Assembly: GCA_036277235.1 (NCBI GenBank)
Contig: DASUNJ010000016.1
Span: 1-6,983 of the forward strand
Origin: DATMER01 sp036277235
GTDB lineage: Bacteria > Acidobacteriota > Thermoanaerobaculia > Multivoradales > UBA5704
DNA: 6,983 nt
Reading direction: 5' to 3'
Of the stretch, positions 1 through 6,024 are shown piece by piece. Made by a program: the position numbers and the translations under genes. Each line of letters opens with the position of its first letter. The stretch's first letter is position 1. The notes beneath the pieces were generated by a model. The model made no database searches. It was given only the letters and a program-made list of their open reading frames with translations, and was not told the origin of the DNA.

Positions 1-2378
1 AGCAGGAACCAGGTCATGATCGCCACGACGGCCAGGGCGGCGATCATCAGGAAGAGGAGGTTGCGGCTGCGGGGCGCGCTCTCCCCCACGTGGACCTCGC
101 CCACCGGGGCCAGCGCGGCGAGTATTGGCTCCCGGAGCGGCTCGGGCTCGAGCTCCGGCTCGGGCTCCGGCTCGGGAAACGGCGGCGCGGGCCACTCGGG
201 AGCCGCGAAGGAGCCTTCCAGCTCCAGCGCAAGCTCCCGCTCCAGCTCGGGGGCCGGAGCCGCCACCGGGTAGGCCGGCACGCTCCAGTCGCCGCTGGAC
301 GGTTCCTCCTCCAGGACCTTCTGCACCCAGGCCGCCAGGTCGGTGGGATCGGGCGACAGGCCGCGCGCGTGGAGCACGGACTCGATCTTCTGCTTCATCT
401 CGCCGGCGCTGGCGAACCGGCTCTGCGGGTCGTAGGCCAGGGCGCGGGCCACGATCTCGTCCACCTCGACCGGGATCGACGGGTCGGTCTGCCGCGTGGA
501 GCGGATCTGCCCCTGGCGCACCGACTCCAGCACCGAGATCTCGGTGTCGCCGGTGAACAGGCGGTCGCCGGTGAGCATCTCGTAGAGCACCGAGCCCAGC
601 GAGAAGAGGTCCGAGCGCGCGTCGACCGCCCGGCCCCAGGCCTGCTCGGGGGACATGTACTGCAGCTTCCCCTTGAGCGCTCCCATCTGGGTCTGGCCCG
701 CCTTGGACACGGCCTTGGCGATGCCGAAGTCGCAGAGCTTGACGTCCCCCTCCAGGCTGAGGAGCACGTTCTGGGGGGAGACGTCGCGGTGTACCAAACC
801 CATCTCCCGGTCCTCGAAGTCCCGCTTGCGGTGGGCGTAGTCGAGGGCGCTGGCCAGCCGCGCGGCGATGAACAGTGCCAGCCCGAGAGGAACGCGCACC
901 CCCTTGCGCCGGCCGGCGTTCATCAGCGAGCGCAGGTCCTTGCCTTCGACATACTCCATGGCGATGTAGTAGTCGCGGCCGATCTTGCCGAGGTCGTAGA
1001 TATGGACGATGTTCGGGTGGCTGAGCTGCGCCGCCAGCTTCGCCTCGTCGATGAACATGCCGACGAACTCGGAGTTGTCGGTCATGTGGGGCAGGATCTT
1101 CTTGATGGCGACGGTCTTCTGGAACCCCTCGACGCCGCGCATCCGCGCCTTCCAGACCTCGGCCATGCCGCCGGCCGCGATCTTCTCCAGCAGGGTGTAC
1201 TGGCCGAAGCGCTCGCCCCCCTCCATGGCTTCCGCGATGTCGGCGAGGGCCGGAAGCTGGATGCGCTGCGTGGCGGCGGCATCCATGACGCTGCGGCCGG
1301 CCGGAGCGGGGATCGGCGCCGGGATGGGCTCGGGGATCGGCGGCCAGTCGGGCACCTCGGGCGGCTCCGGGATGGCCTCGATGACGGGTTCGTGTACCTC
1401 CTCCGGAATGGCCTCCAAGAGAGGCTCGGGCTCCGGCAGGACGACCTCCTCGACCGGGGGAGGAGGCGGCGCTGCAGCGACCGGTGCTGCCAGGGGAGGC
1501 GCCGGTTGCGGGATCGGGATCGGTTTCGTAGGGGGCTCGGACCGGCGGGGCCGGGCGAGCTCCTCCAGCGCGGAGATGTCGATCGGTCCCGTGTTGCGCG
1601 CCTTGGACGGTGCGGATGGCTTCGGCCGTCCGAGCTCCAGGGTCGAGAGCGTCCGGCTCAGCATGGCATCGACGTCCCCGGAGGTCTCGGTCCGGCGGGG
1701 AGGGGCCGGAGGAGGTGCGGCCGGCTTCGGAGGAGCGGGCGCCGGCGGAGCCGCCGCGCGAGGTGCCTGGGGCTTCTTCTGGGGCTCTCCCCCCAGCCCG
1801 AAGACGCCCGAGAGCGTCTGCTCCAGCTTGCGGTTGAGCTCGTCGTCGTCCCGGAGCGGGGGCGCGGGCCGCGGCGGGGCGGCTGGAGCCGGAGCGGGCC
1901 GCAGGGCGGGAGTGAAGGACGCGGCAGCTCCGATCTCCGCGGGCGAGTCCGCCTCGACCTCGGCCAGAACGTCGCCGAAGATGTCGTGCGAGGTGAGCAT
2001 CACCGACGAAGAAGCAGCTGGTACCTCGGGCCCGGTCGCCTTCTTGACGTTGCGCTGCACCACGAGGCGCAGCTCCTGGTCCGTGAACGGCTTGTTCAGG
2101 TGGTCGTCGGCCCCGATCTCCGCAAACGGGCCTGCGCTCTCGGAGAGCAGCCCCACGACGCCGGGGCCGCCGGCCCGCCGGGAGAAGAGGTTGATGATGT
2201 TCTCCGCGCCCGGCACCTCGGAGCTGACGAGGATCAGCGCCGGGTGCTCGGCGGCCGCCACTTGCAGGGCCGACTCGGACCGGTCCAGCAGACGGATGTT
2301 CCAGCCGTCGGCGCCCAGGGCGGCATGAATCCGCTCGATGTAACGAGGCTCGGGCTCGACGACGAGGATCGAGGACAT
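1..2378 (-). CDS. Receiver-like domain / Ser-Thr protein kinase, membrane anchored (C-terminus outside window)
   Basis: The reverse-strand frame is open from ATG at 2378 to the left edge: 792 codons, no stop. Residues 1-113 look like a response-regulator receiver fold with a conserved Lys-Pro (K96-P97), but the phospho-acceptor Asp position is Ser52 (context ALILVSSEVPG) and the acidic pair is E8-P9. Residues 114-390 are a Pro/Ala-rich linker with five prolines at 304-308. Residues 391 to about 670 are a complete Hanks-type kinase: glycine loop 400-408 (IAAGGMAEV), VAIK Lys426, alpha-C Glu445, HRDVSPQN at 530-537 with Asp532 and Asn537, DFG Asp550, SPE 576-578 and Asp590. It should phosphorylate Ser/Thr of cytoplasmic partners; substrates are unknown. 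An acidic Glu-Pro tail follows, then a basic patch (R770, R772) and a hydrophobic stretch 774-792 that reads as a transmembrane helix, so the kinase is cytoplasmic and an extracytoplasmic C-terminal part probably lies off-window. An AGGAGA site supports this start. Confidence 0.93.
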   Translation of the reverse strand, partial: MSSILVVEPEPRYIERIHAALGADGWNIRLLDRSESALQVAAAEHPALILVSSEVPGAENIINLFSRRAGGPGVVGLLSESAGPFAEIGADDHLNKPFTDQELRLVVQRNVKKATGPEVPAASSSVMLTSHDIFGDVLAEVEADSPAEIGAAASFTPALRPAPAPAAPPRPAPPLRDDDELNRKLEQTLSGVFGLGGEPQKKPQAPRAAAPPAPAPPKPAAPPPAPPRRTETSGDVDAMLSRTLSTLELGRPKPSAPSKARNTGPIDISALEELARPRRSEPPTKPIPIPQPAPPLAAPVAAAPPPPPVEEVVLPEPEPLLEAIPEEVHEPVIEAIPEPPEVPDWPPIPEPIPAPIPAPAGRSVMDAAATQRIQLPALADIAEAMEGGERFGQYTLLEKIAAGGMAEVWKARMRGVEGFQKTVAIKKILPHMTDNSEFVGMFIDEAKLAAQLSHPNIVHIYDLGKIGRDYYIAMEYVEGKDLRSLMNAGRRKGVRVPLGLALFIAARLASALDYAHRKRDFEDREMGLVHRDVSPQNVLLSLEGDVKLCDFGIAKAVSKAGQTQMGALKGKLQYMSPEQAWGRAVDARSDLFSLGSVLYEMLTGDRLFTGDTEISVLESVRQGQIRSTRQTDPSIPVEVDEIVARALAYDPQSRFASAGEMKQKIESVLHARGLSPDPTDLAAWVQKVLEEEPSSGDWSVPAYPVAAPAPELERELALELEGSFAAPEWPAPPFPEPEPEPELEPEPLREPILAALAPVGEVHVGESAPRSRNLLFLMIAALAVVAIMTWFL
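138..173 (-). repeat. Glu-Pro dipeptide repeat in the kinase gene
   Basis: Near-tandem GAGCCG/GAGCCC hexamers encode alternating Glu-Pro (residues 736-747 of the kinase, with one Leu interruption). This is a low-complexity spacer between the kinase domain and the transmembrane segment. Such hexamer runs can expand or contract by slippage, so linker length may differ between related strains. Confidence 0.7.
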
Positions 2379-2385
2379 GGGGAAC

Positions 2386-2391
2386 TCTCCT
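2386..2391 (-). promoter_or_regulatory. Ribosome binding site of the kinase gene
   Basis: Read on the minus strand this is AGGAGA, with 7 bases between it and the ATG at 2378. It is a good Shine-Dalgarno match at normal spacing. It fixes the kinase start and contrasts with yebC and the barrel gene, which lack a usable site. Confidence 0.75.
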
Positions 2392-2405
2392 GCGAAAGAC
2401 AAGCC

Positions 2406-2434
2406 TTTCTAACACTCCCAACCGCGGGAGTCAA
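2406..2434 (-). promoter_or_regulatory. Sigma70-type promoter for the kinase gene
   Basis: On the minus strand TTGACT (2434-2429) and TAGAAA (2411-2406) are separated by exactly 17 bases, matching the housekeeping consensus at 5/6 and 4/6 positions. Transcription would begin near 2399, giving a leader of about 21 bases that includes the AGGAGA site. The promoter faces away from the yebC promoter, with 27 bases between the two -35 boxes. Confidence 0.6.
2414..2431. promoter_or_regulatory. Inverted repeat in the kinase promoter spacer, possible operator
   Basis: ACTCCC (2414-2419) and GGGAGT (2426-2431) form a perfect inverted repeat around a 6-base centre. It lies in the -10/-35 spacer of the kinase promoter and overlaps the edge of its -35 box. 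A dimeric regulator bound here would block kinase transcription. The regulator is unknown. An RNA hairpin role is unlikely because the repeat lies upstream of both predicted transcription starts. Confidence 0.4.
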
Positions 2435-2461
2435 TCCAGAGGGCATCCAAGCGCCTGATTT

Positions 2462-2490
2462 TTGAGAGATTTACCGCACCGGTGTAGAAT
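2462..2490 (+). promoter_or_regulatory. Sigma70-type promoter for yebC-ruvC
   Basis: TTGAGA (2462-2467) and TAGAAT (2485-2490) are each 5/6 matches to consensus, with a 17-base spacer. Standard spacing puts the first transcribed base near 2497, only about 3 bases before the yebC ATG, so the message would be nearly leaderless. The purine-rich GGAGA at 2492-2496 would then lie upstream of the transcript, and it is too close to the ATG to be a normal ribosome binding site. Confidence 0.7.
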
Positions 2491-2499
2491 CGGAGACCC

Positions 2500-3249
2500 A
2501 TGTCAGGCCATAGCAAGTGGAGCACGATCAAGCACAAGAAGGCGACGACGGACCTTCGCCGCGGAAAGCTGTTCTCGAAGATCCTCAAGGAGATCACGGT
2601 GGCCGCCCGCATGGGCGGCGGCGATCCCAAGGGCAACCCCCGGCTGCGCACCGCGCTCCTCGACGCGCGCTCGAACAGCGTCCCCGGCGACAACATCGAC
2701 CGCGCCATCAAGAAGGGCACCGGCGAGCTCGAAGGCGAGACCTATGACGAGGTCATCTACGAGGGCTACGGCCCCGGCGGAGTGGCGGTGCTCGTCGAAG
2801 CGGCGACCGACAACCGCAACCGCACCACCGCCGAGGTCCGCCACCTCTTCACCCGCCACGGCGGCAGCCTGGCCGAAGCGGGCAGCGTCGCCTGGATGTT
2901 CAAGCGCCGCGGCTGGTTCAGCATCGAGCGGAGCACGCCATCCGGGGAAATGACGGAAGAGCAGCTCATGGAGCTCGCCCTGGAGCTGGGGGTCGACGAC
3001 ATCTCCGTCGAGGAGGACCGGTACGAGATGTACACGGCCCTGGAGGACTTCTCCGCCATCCAGGAGGCGCTGGAGACCCGCGAAATCCCCCTCGCGGCCA
3101 AGGAGCTGGCGATGATCCCCCAGACCACGATCGAGATCCCCGCCGCCCGCGCCAACCAGATCCTGCGCCTGCTCGAAGGCCTGGAAGACCACGACGACGT
3201 CCAGAAGGTCTGGGCCAACCTCGACATCGACGAGAGTGTGCTGGCCTAA
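2500..3249 (+). CDS. yebC: YebC/PmpR/TACO1 family protein
   Basis: A 249-residue protein, the usual length for the family, opening with the family signature MSGHSKWSTIKHKK. Other recognisable blocks are the basic N-terminal helical domain (to about residue 75, with GDNIDRAIKKG), the central YEGYGPGGVAVLVEAATDN region near residues 87-106, and the TRHGGSLAEAGSV segment near 118-130. The family is annotated as DNA-binding transcriptional regulators (PmpR in Pseudomonas). The mitochondrial member TACO1 and bacterial YebC have more recently been tied to ribosomes, helping synthesis through polyproline stretches. It is cytoplasmic. The gene sits directly before ruvC, a common bacterial arrangement, and has its own promoter. 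Which molecular role applies here cannot be read from the sequence. Confidence 0.95.
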   Translation: MSGHSKWSTIKHKKATTDLRRGKLFSKILKEITVAARMGGGDPKGNPRLRTALLDARSNSVPGDNIDRAIKKGTGELEGETYDEVIYEGYGPGGVAVLVEAATDNRNRTTAEVRHLFTRHGGSLAEAGSVAWMFKRRGWFSIERSTPSGEMTEEQLMELALELGVDDISVEEDRYEMYTALEDFSAIQEALETREIPLAAKELAMIPQTTIEIPAARANQILRLLEGLEDHDDVQKVWANLDIDESVLA

Positions 3250-3250
3250 A

Positions 3251-3766
3251 GTGATCATCCTGGGCCTCGATCCGGGCAGTCTCCACACCGGCTACGGCCT
3301 GGTCGAGAGGCACGGCTCCGCGCTGCGGGCGGTGGAGGCCGGCCGGATCTCCTGCCCCAAGGCCCAGGCCGTCCCCGCCCGGCTGGCCCATCTCTCAACC
3401 TGCCTCGGCGAGCTGCTGGACCGCTGCCAGCCCGACCTCGCCGTGCTGGAGACCCCGTTCCACGGCCTGAACAGCAAGTCCCTGATCGTGCTCGCCGAGG
3501 CGCGGGGAGTCCTCCTCGCGGTCCTCGCCGGGCGCGGGCTGGAGATCCGGGAGTACACGCCGGCCGAGGTCAAGTCGGCGGTCACCGGCAACGGCCGGGC
3601 CGACAAGGACCAGGTGGCGCGCATGGTCCGGCTGCTGCTCGCAGCCCGCGAGCCGGTGGGGACACCGGGCTGGGCGAGCGACGCCACCGACGCCCTGGCC
3701 GTGGCCCTCTGCTGCGCGCAACGCCTCCGCTTCGACCGCCTTCGGGACCAGGTTGTGCTGTCCTGA
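3251..3766 (+). CDS. ruvC: Crossover junction endodeoxyribonuclease RuvC
   Basis: Holliday-junction resolvase of 171 residues, the normal size. All four acidic metal-binding residues of the RNase H-like fold are present: Asp7 (LGLDPGS), Glu67 (AVLETPF), Asp144 and Asp147 (SDATDALA). The conserved NGRADKDQV segment (114-122) is also intact. It nicks four-way junctions symmetrically, normally together with RuvAB. I chose the GTG at 3251 because it gives the standard MIILGLDPG start. A GTG at 3236 in the same frame would add five atypical residues and overlap yebC. The chosen GTG begins one base after the yebC stop and lacks a clear ribosome binding site, so translation is probably coupled to yebC. 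Neither ruvA nor ruvB follows; a DUF4388 gene does. Confidence 0.94.
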   Translation: MIILGLDPGSLHTGYGLVERHGSALRAVEAGRISCPKAQAVPARLAHLSTCLGELLDRCQPDLAVLETPFHGLNSKSLIVLAEARGVLLAVLAGRGLEIREYTPAEVKSAVTGNGRADKDQVARMVRLLLAAREPVGTPGWASDATDALAVALCCAQRLRFDRLRDQVVLS

Positions 3767-3783
3767 GGGGATGTGACTATAAT
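3753..3783 (+). promoter_or_regulatory. Promoter for the DUF4388 gene
   Basis: A perfect TATAAT lies at 3778-3783, just after the ruvC stop. The best -35 candidate, TTGTGC (3753-3758), matches only in TTG and is 19 bases away, so the promoter is weak or depends on an activator. Transcription would start near 3790, leaving a leader of about 34 bases. An imperfect 7-base inverted repeat (3764-3770 with 3788-3794, one mismatch) flanks the box. Confidence 0.5.
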
Positions 3784-3803
3784 CGCTCCTCTCAGAGCAC
3801 CGG

Positions 3804-3816
3804 GGCTTACAGGCCG
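3804..3816 (+). repeat. Leader motif GGCTTAYAGGCCG, copy 1
   Basis: This 13-base sequence ends 7 bases before the ATG of the DUF4388 gene. A copy with one difference (C to T) lies at 6076-6088, just before the OmpA-like gene. The motif can fold as a minimal GGC/GCC hairpin, and it contains the only AGG that could act as a ribosome binding site for the 3824 start. Confidence 0.4.
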
Positions 3817-3823
3817 ATAAAAC

Positions 3824-4645
3824 ATGGCATTCCAGGGATCTCTCAAGGAGCTACCTCTTCCCGACATCATCCAGCTCGTCTCGGTGTCGGGGAAGACGGG
3901 TGTGTTCGAGCTGCGCCGCAACGGCGACTCCACGGGGGAGATCTACCTGCGCGGCGGCCACATCGTGCACGCGCACGTCGGCGACCTGCAGGGGGAAGAG
4001 GCGGTCTACGAGCTGGCCATCTGGCCCGAGGGCGAGTTCGTCTTCACGCCCGGCACCGAGACCCAGCTCACCACCATCCAGAAGTCGAACACCAACCTCC
4101 TGATGGAGGCGGCGCGCCGCATCGACGAGTGGCAGGTGCTCTCCAAGCGCATCCCCTCCACCCGCCTGGTGCCGGTCTTCACCAACCAGGCGGCGACCAC
4201 GTCGGTCTCGCTCACCCCGCAGGAGTGGGGCCTGATCTGCAAGATCGACGAGCGCCGGTCCATCGAAGAGATCGCGGTCGGCCTGGACATGAGCGCCTTC
4301 GAGGTCTGCAAGCTCCTCTACGGGCTGATCACCTCCGGCCTGGTCTCGCTCCACGAGGACCTGAGCCGCCTGGGCACCGAGCGCCTGCGCACCATGAGCT
4401 CGCAGGACCTCCACGAGGTTGCCGAGAACATCCACCAGCAGGCGCGCGGCATCCTCTCCGGCCACCCGCGCCAGATGGAGCTGGAAGTCCCCTTCCGCAT
4501 GAGCAAGGCCGAGATGGACGCCGGCCGCGGCGTCGAGGCCGTCCTCGATCTCGTCCGAGCCGAGGAGAAGGTCGTCTCCGCCTCCCTCGGACCCCACCAG
4601 AGCAAGGCGTTCCTCGAGCGGATCGCACAGCTTCTGGGGGCGTAG
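3824..4645 (+). CDS. DUF4388 (PATAN) domain protein with winged-helix-like segment
   Basis: A 273-residue soluble protein with no signal peptide or membrane segment. Residues 4 to about 105 match DUF4388, the domain found at the N-terminus of PatA-type response regulators: FQGSLKELPLPDIIQLV, then KTGVFEL (24-30) and a GEIYLRGGHIVHA block (38-50). Residues about 129-178 (TPQEWGLICKID, then a helix-rich stretch ending SGLVSL) look like a winged-helix unit of the kind that often follows DUF4388. The last 75 residues are charged, probably helical, and match nothing I recognise. DUF4388 proteins are linked to two-component signalling and gliding or twitching motility in cyanobacteria, myxobacteria and Deinococcus; the biochemical role here is unknown. 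The gene has its own TATAAT box, so it need not be co-transcribed with ruvC. It may connect to the receiver-kinase gene nearby, but that is inference. Confidence 0.85.
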   Translation: MAFQGSLKELPLPDIIQLVSVSGKTGVFELRRNGDSTGEIYLRGGHIVHAHVGDLQGEEAVYELAIWPEGEFVFTPGTETQLTTIQKSNTNLLMEAARRIDEWQVLSKRIPSTRLVPVFTNQAATTSVSLTPQEWGLICKIDERRSIEEIAVGLDMSAFEVCKLLYGLITSGLVSLHEDLSRLGTERLRTMSSQDLHEVAENIHQQARGILSGHPRQMELEVPFRMSKAEMDAGRGVEAVLDLVRAEEKVVSASLGPHQSKAFLERIAQLLGA

Positions 4646-4666
4646 GCGCGGGTTAGAATCCCGCGC
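4646..4666 (+). promoter_or_regulatory. Perfect inverted repeat around a TAGAAT -10 box, filling the intergenic gap
   Basis: GCGCGGG (4646-4652) and CCCGCGC (4660-4666) are perfect inverted copies around TTAGAAT. TAGAAT (4654-4659) is a 5/6 match to a -10 box, and standard spacing puts the transcript start at about 4666, one base before the ATG. No good -35 box is visible (CTTCTG at 4631-4636 is the 17-base candidate). In a transcript reading through from the upstream gene, the same sequence would form a 7-pair GC hairpin directly against the start codon. No Shine-Dalgarno site is present. Confidence 0.5.
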
Positions 4667-5956
4667 ATGCAACGTACCCTCTCCGCGGCCCTGCTCCTCC
4701 TGATCCTGGGTACCGTCCCCCTCTTCGCTCAAGAGCCGGAGGAGACTCCCGAGGAAACTCCGGCGCCGGAGGCGACCCCGTCCCCGGAGCCCGCGCCCCC
4801 CGAGCCCGCTCCGGGAGAAACTCCGCCGCCAGCTGAAATCCCGGCGGGGGAAGAGGAGCCCCGGCCCAAGCCGCCCAGCGAGCGCTACCTGCCGCGGCTC
4901 GACGTCTACTTCCCCGAAGGCGACCTCGACCTGCGGGTGAACCGCCTCATCAACAAGGTCTTCTTCGAAGGCCAGGTGAAGTACAATTTCATCAAGGGTG
5001 ATATTTCGGCCTTCCTGAGATACCGCTACTACGGCTTCCAGCGCGTCACCCAGTTCACCGTGTTCGATGCGATCGAGTTCGACGATGTCGAAGACTTCAG
5101 CAGCGATTTCGACCGGGTGCGCGGCACGCTGCTGCTCATGCAGTGGCCGCACAGCTACCACCAGCGCACGTTCCTCCTGGCGGAGCTCGACCGGATCAGC
5201 ACCAACAAGGAGGACGTGGCCCAGATCCTGCGCCTCGGCCGGACGAACACCTTCCTCCGCTTCGGCTATCAGCTCGGCACCCCCGAGGACGCCCGGTCCA
5301 ACGCGATCGTCGGCGAGACCCGCGCCCGCAGCGAGCGCCTGTTCACGGCCTTTCGCGAGATCGGCCCCGGCGGCTTCGGCTTCACCGGCGCCGTCACCTC
5401 GGGCATCGACATCGGCATCGGCGACTTCGACTACCTCAAGCTGGAGACCGAGGTGCTGAAGAGGTTCGACGTCTCCGACCGGACCTTCCTGGTGGGCCGG
5501 CTGCACGCCGGCTCCTTCCTGCGCAAAGGCCTCCGGGACCGCGAGGACCTGCCCGAGGACTTCAACGAGTTCGACGAGCTGTCGATCCCGCTCAGCGAAT
5601 ACTTCCGCCTCGACGGCCGCGAGAACCTCAAGGGGATCAGCGAAAGGCTGCGCGGCACGGACGAGATTCACACGACCTGGGAGTATTTCTTTCCCTGGTT
5701 TCTCGGCGCCGACCACAAGTTCCTCAAGCTCACCTGGCAGAACTGGTACTGGATCCTTTACGGCGGCGTGGGGAATATCGGTTTGGATAGAGATATTTAC
5801 ACCGACTTCGGCGCGTACGTCCCCGATGTCGGGATCGGGTTCGAGTCCTCCTTCAACCTGAGGAAGTACAGGTTCTTCCTTTCCGGAATTGTGGCACAAG
5901 CTTTGAAAGGAGATGGGGGAGTGGAGGCGCGTGTCTCCGTCAAGTCGTACCGCTGA
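4667..5956 (+). CDS. Secreted outer-membrane beta-barrel protein, probably Omp85/surface-antigen-like
   Basis: A 429-residue protein with a clear signal peptide: basic start, hydrophobic core 5-19, predicted cleavage after Ala21 (LFA/Q). Residues 22-70 are a Glu/Pro/Thr-rich linker (EETPEETP and related repeats). The rest, from about 73, shows alternating polar and aromatic or hydrophobic segments typical of amphipathic strands, rich in Tyr, Phe, Arg and Gly. The block FRLDGRENLKG (313-323) followed by EYFFPW (339-344) resembles the GG-x-x-x-LRGY and ElRFP strands of Omp85/BamA-type barrels, and the end (DVGIGFESSF, then short strands to the C-terminus) fits too. No POTRA domains are visible. 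It ends in Arg, not the usual aromatic residue. The product should sit in the outer membrane. Cargo and function are unknown, and the barrel call is firmer than the Omp85 call. Confidence 0.75.
   Translation: MQRTLSAALLLLILGTVPLFAQEPEETPEETPAPEATPSPEPAPPEPAPGETPPPAEIPAGEEEPRPKPPSERYLPRLDVYFPEGDLDLRVNRLINKVFFEGQVKYNFIKGDISAFLRYRYYGFQRVTQFTVFDAIEFDDVEDFSSDFDRVRGTLLLMQWPHSYHQRTFLLAELDRISTNKEDVAQILRLGRTNTFLRFGYQLGTPEDARSNAIVGETRARSERLFTAFREIGPGGFGFTGAVTSGIDIGIGDFDYLKLETEVLKRFDVSDRTFLVGRLHAGSFLRKGLRDREDLPEDFNEFDELSIPLSEYFRLDGRENLKGISERLRGTDEIHTTWEYFFPWFLGADHKFLKLTWQNWYWILYGGVGNIGLDRDIYTDFGAYVPDVGIGFESSFNLRKYRFFLSGIVAQALKGDGGVEARVSVKSYR
5892..5907 (+). promoter_or_regulatory. Sigma54-like promoter inside the end of the barrel gene
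   Basis: TGGCAC (5892-5897), five bases, then TTGAA (5903-5907) matches the -24/-12 pattern TGGCAC-N5-TTGCW except that the -12 C is A. The GG to G spacing is correct. Transcription would start near 5918, and the message would carry the whole structured leader before the 6100 gene. No other promoter for that gene stands out in the gap. The altered -12 base lowers confidence. Confidence 0.3.
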
Positions 5957-5970
5957 ACCCCGCTCTTCGG

Positions 5971-6018
5971 TCCACGGCTTGGCAGGAAGGCACGCCGTGG
6001 AGGAGGAGCGTTCCACGG
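5971..6018 (+). ncRNA. Leader segment with two mutually exclusive hairpins
   Basis: TCCACGGC (5971-5978) can pair with GCCGTGGA (5994-6001) as an 8-base stem. The right arm of that stem, 5995-6001, can instead pair with TCCACGG at 6012-6018, closing a 10-base loop. The two pairings cannot coexist. This three-arm layout is the kind seen in attenuators and switching leaders. No T-tract follows either stem, so it is not an ordinary terminator. Confidence 0.4.
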
Positions 6019-6024
6019 AAAGTA

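Noticed and set aside
90..2465. A 791-codon open frame on the plus strand opposite the kinase gene.
   Set aside because: Its translation is Arg/Gly/Leu-rich with no recognisable domain, while the minus strand encodes a complete kinase with all catalytic motifs. Long antisense frames are expected in DNA this GC-rich.
2503..3288. A minus-strand frame of 261 codons opposite yebC.
   Set aside because: YebC is unmistakable on the other strand; the antisense product has no family features.
5889..5899. The perfect 11-base palindrome TTGTGGCACAA.
   Set aside because: It lies in coding sequence and overlaps the sigma54-like motif. A palindrome this short is expected by chance, so it is not listed as a separate operator.
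5979..5984. TTGGCA as a -35 box for the 6100 gene.
   Set aside because: No -10-like hexamer occurs 15-19 bases downstream; that stretch is GGAGGAG-like.
3851..6016. A 721-codon open frame on the minus strand opposite the DUF4388 and barrel genes.
   Set aside because: It spans two well-supported plus-strand genes and their gap, has no recognisable domain, and its composition is that of a GC-rich antisense shadow.
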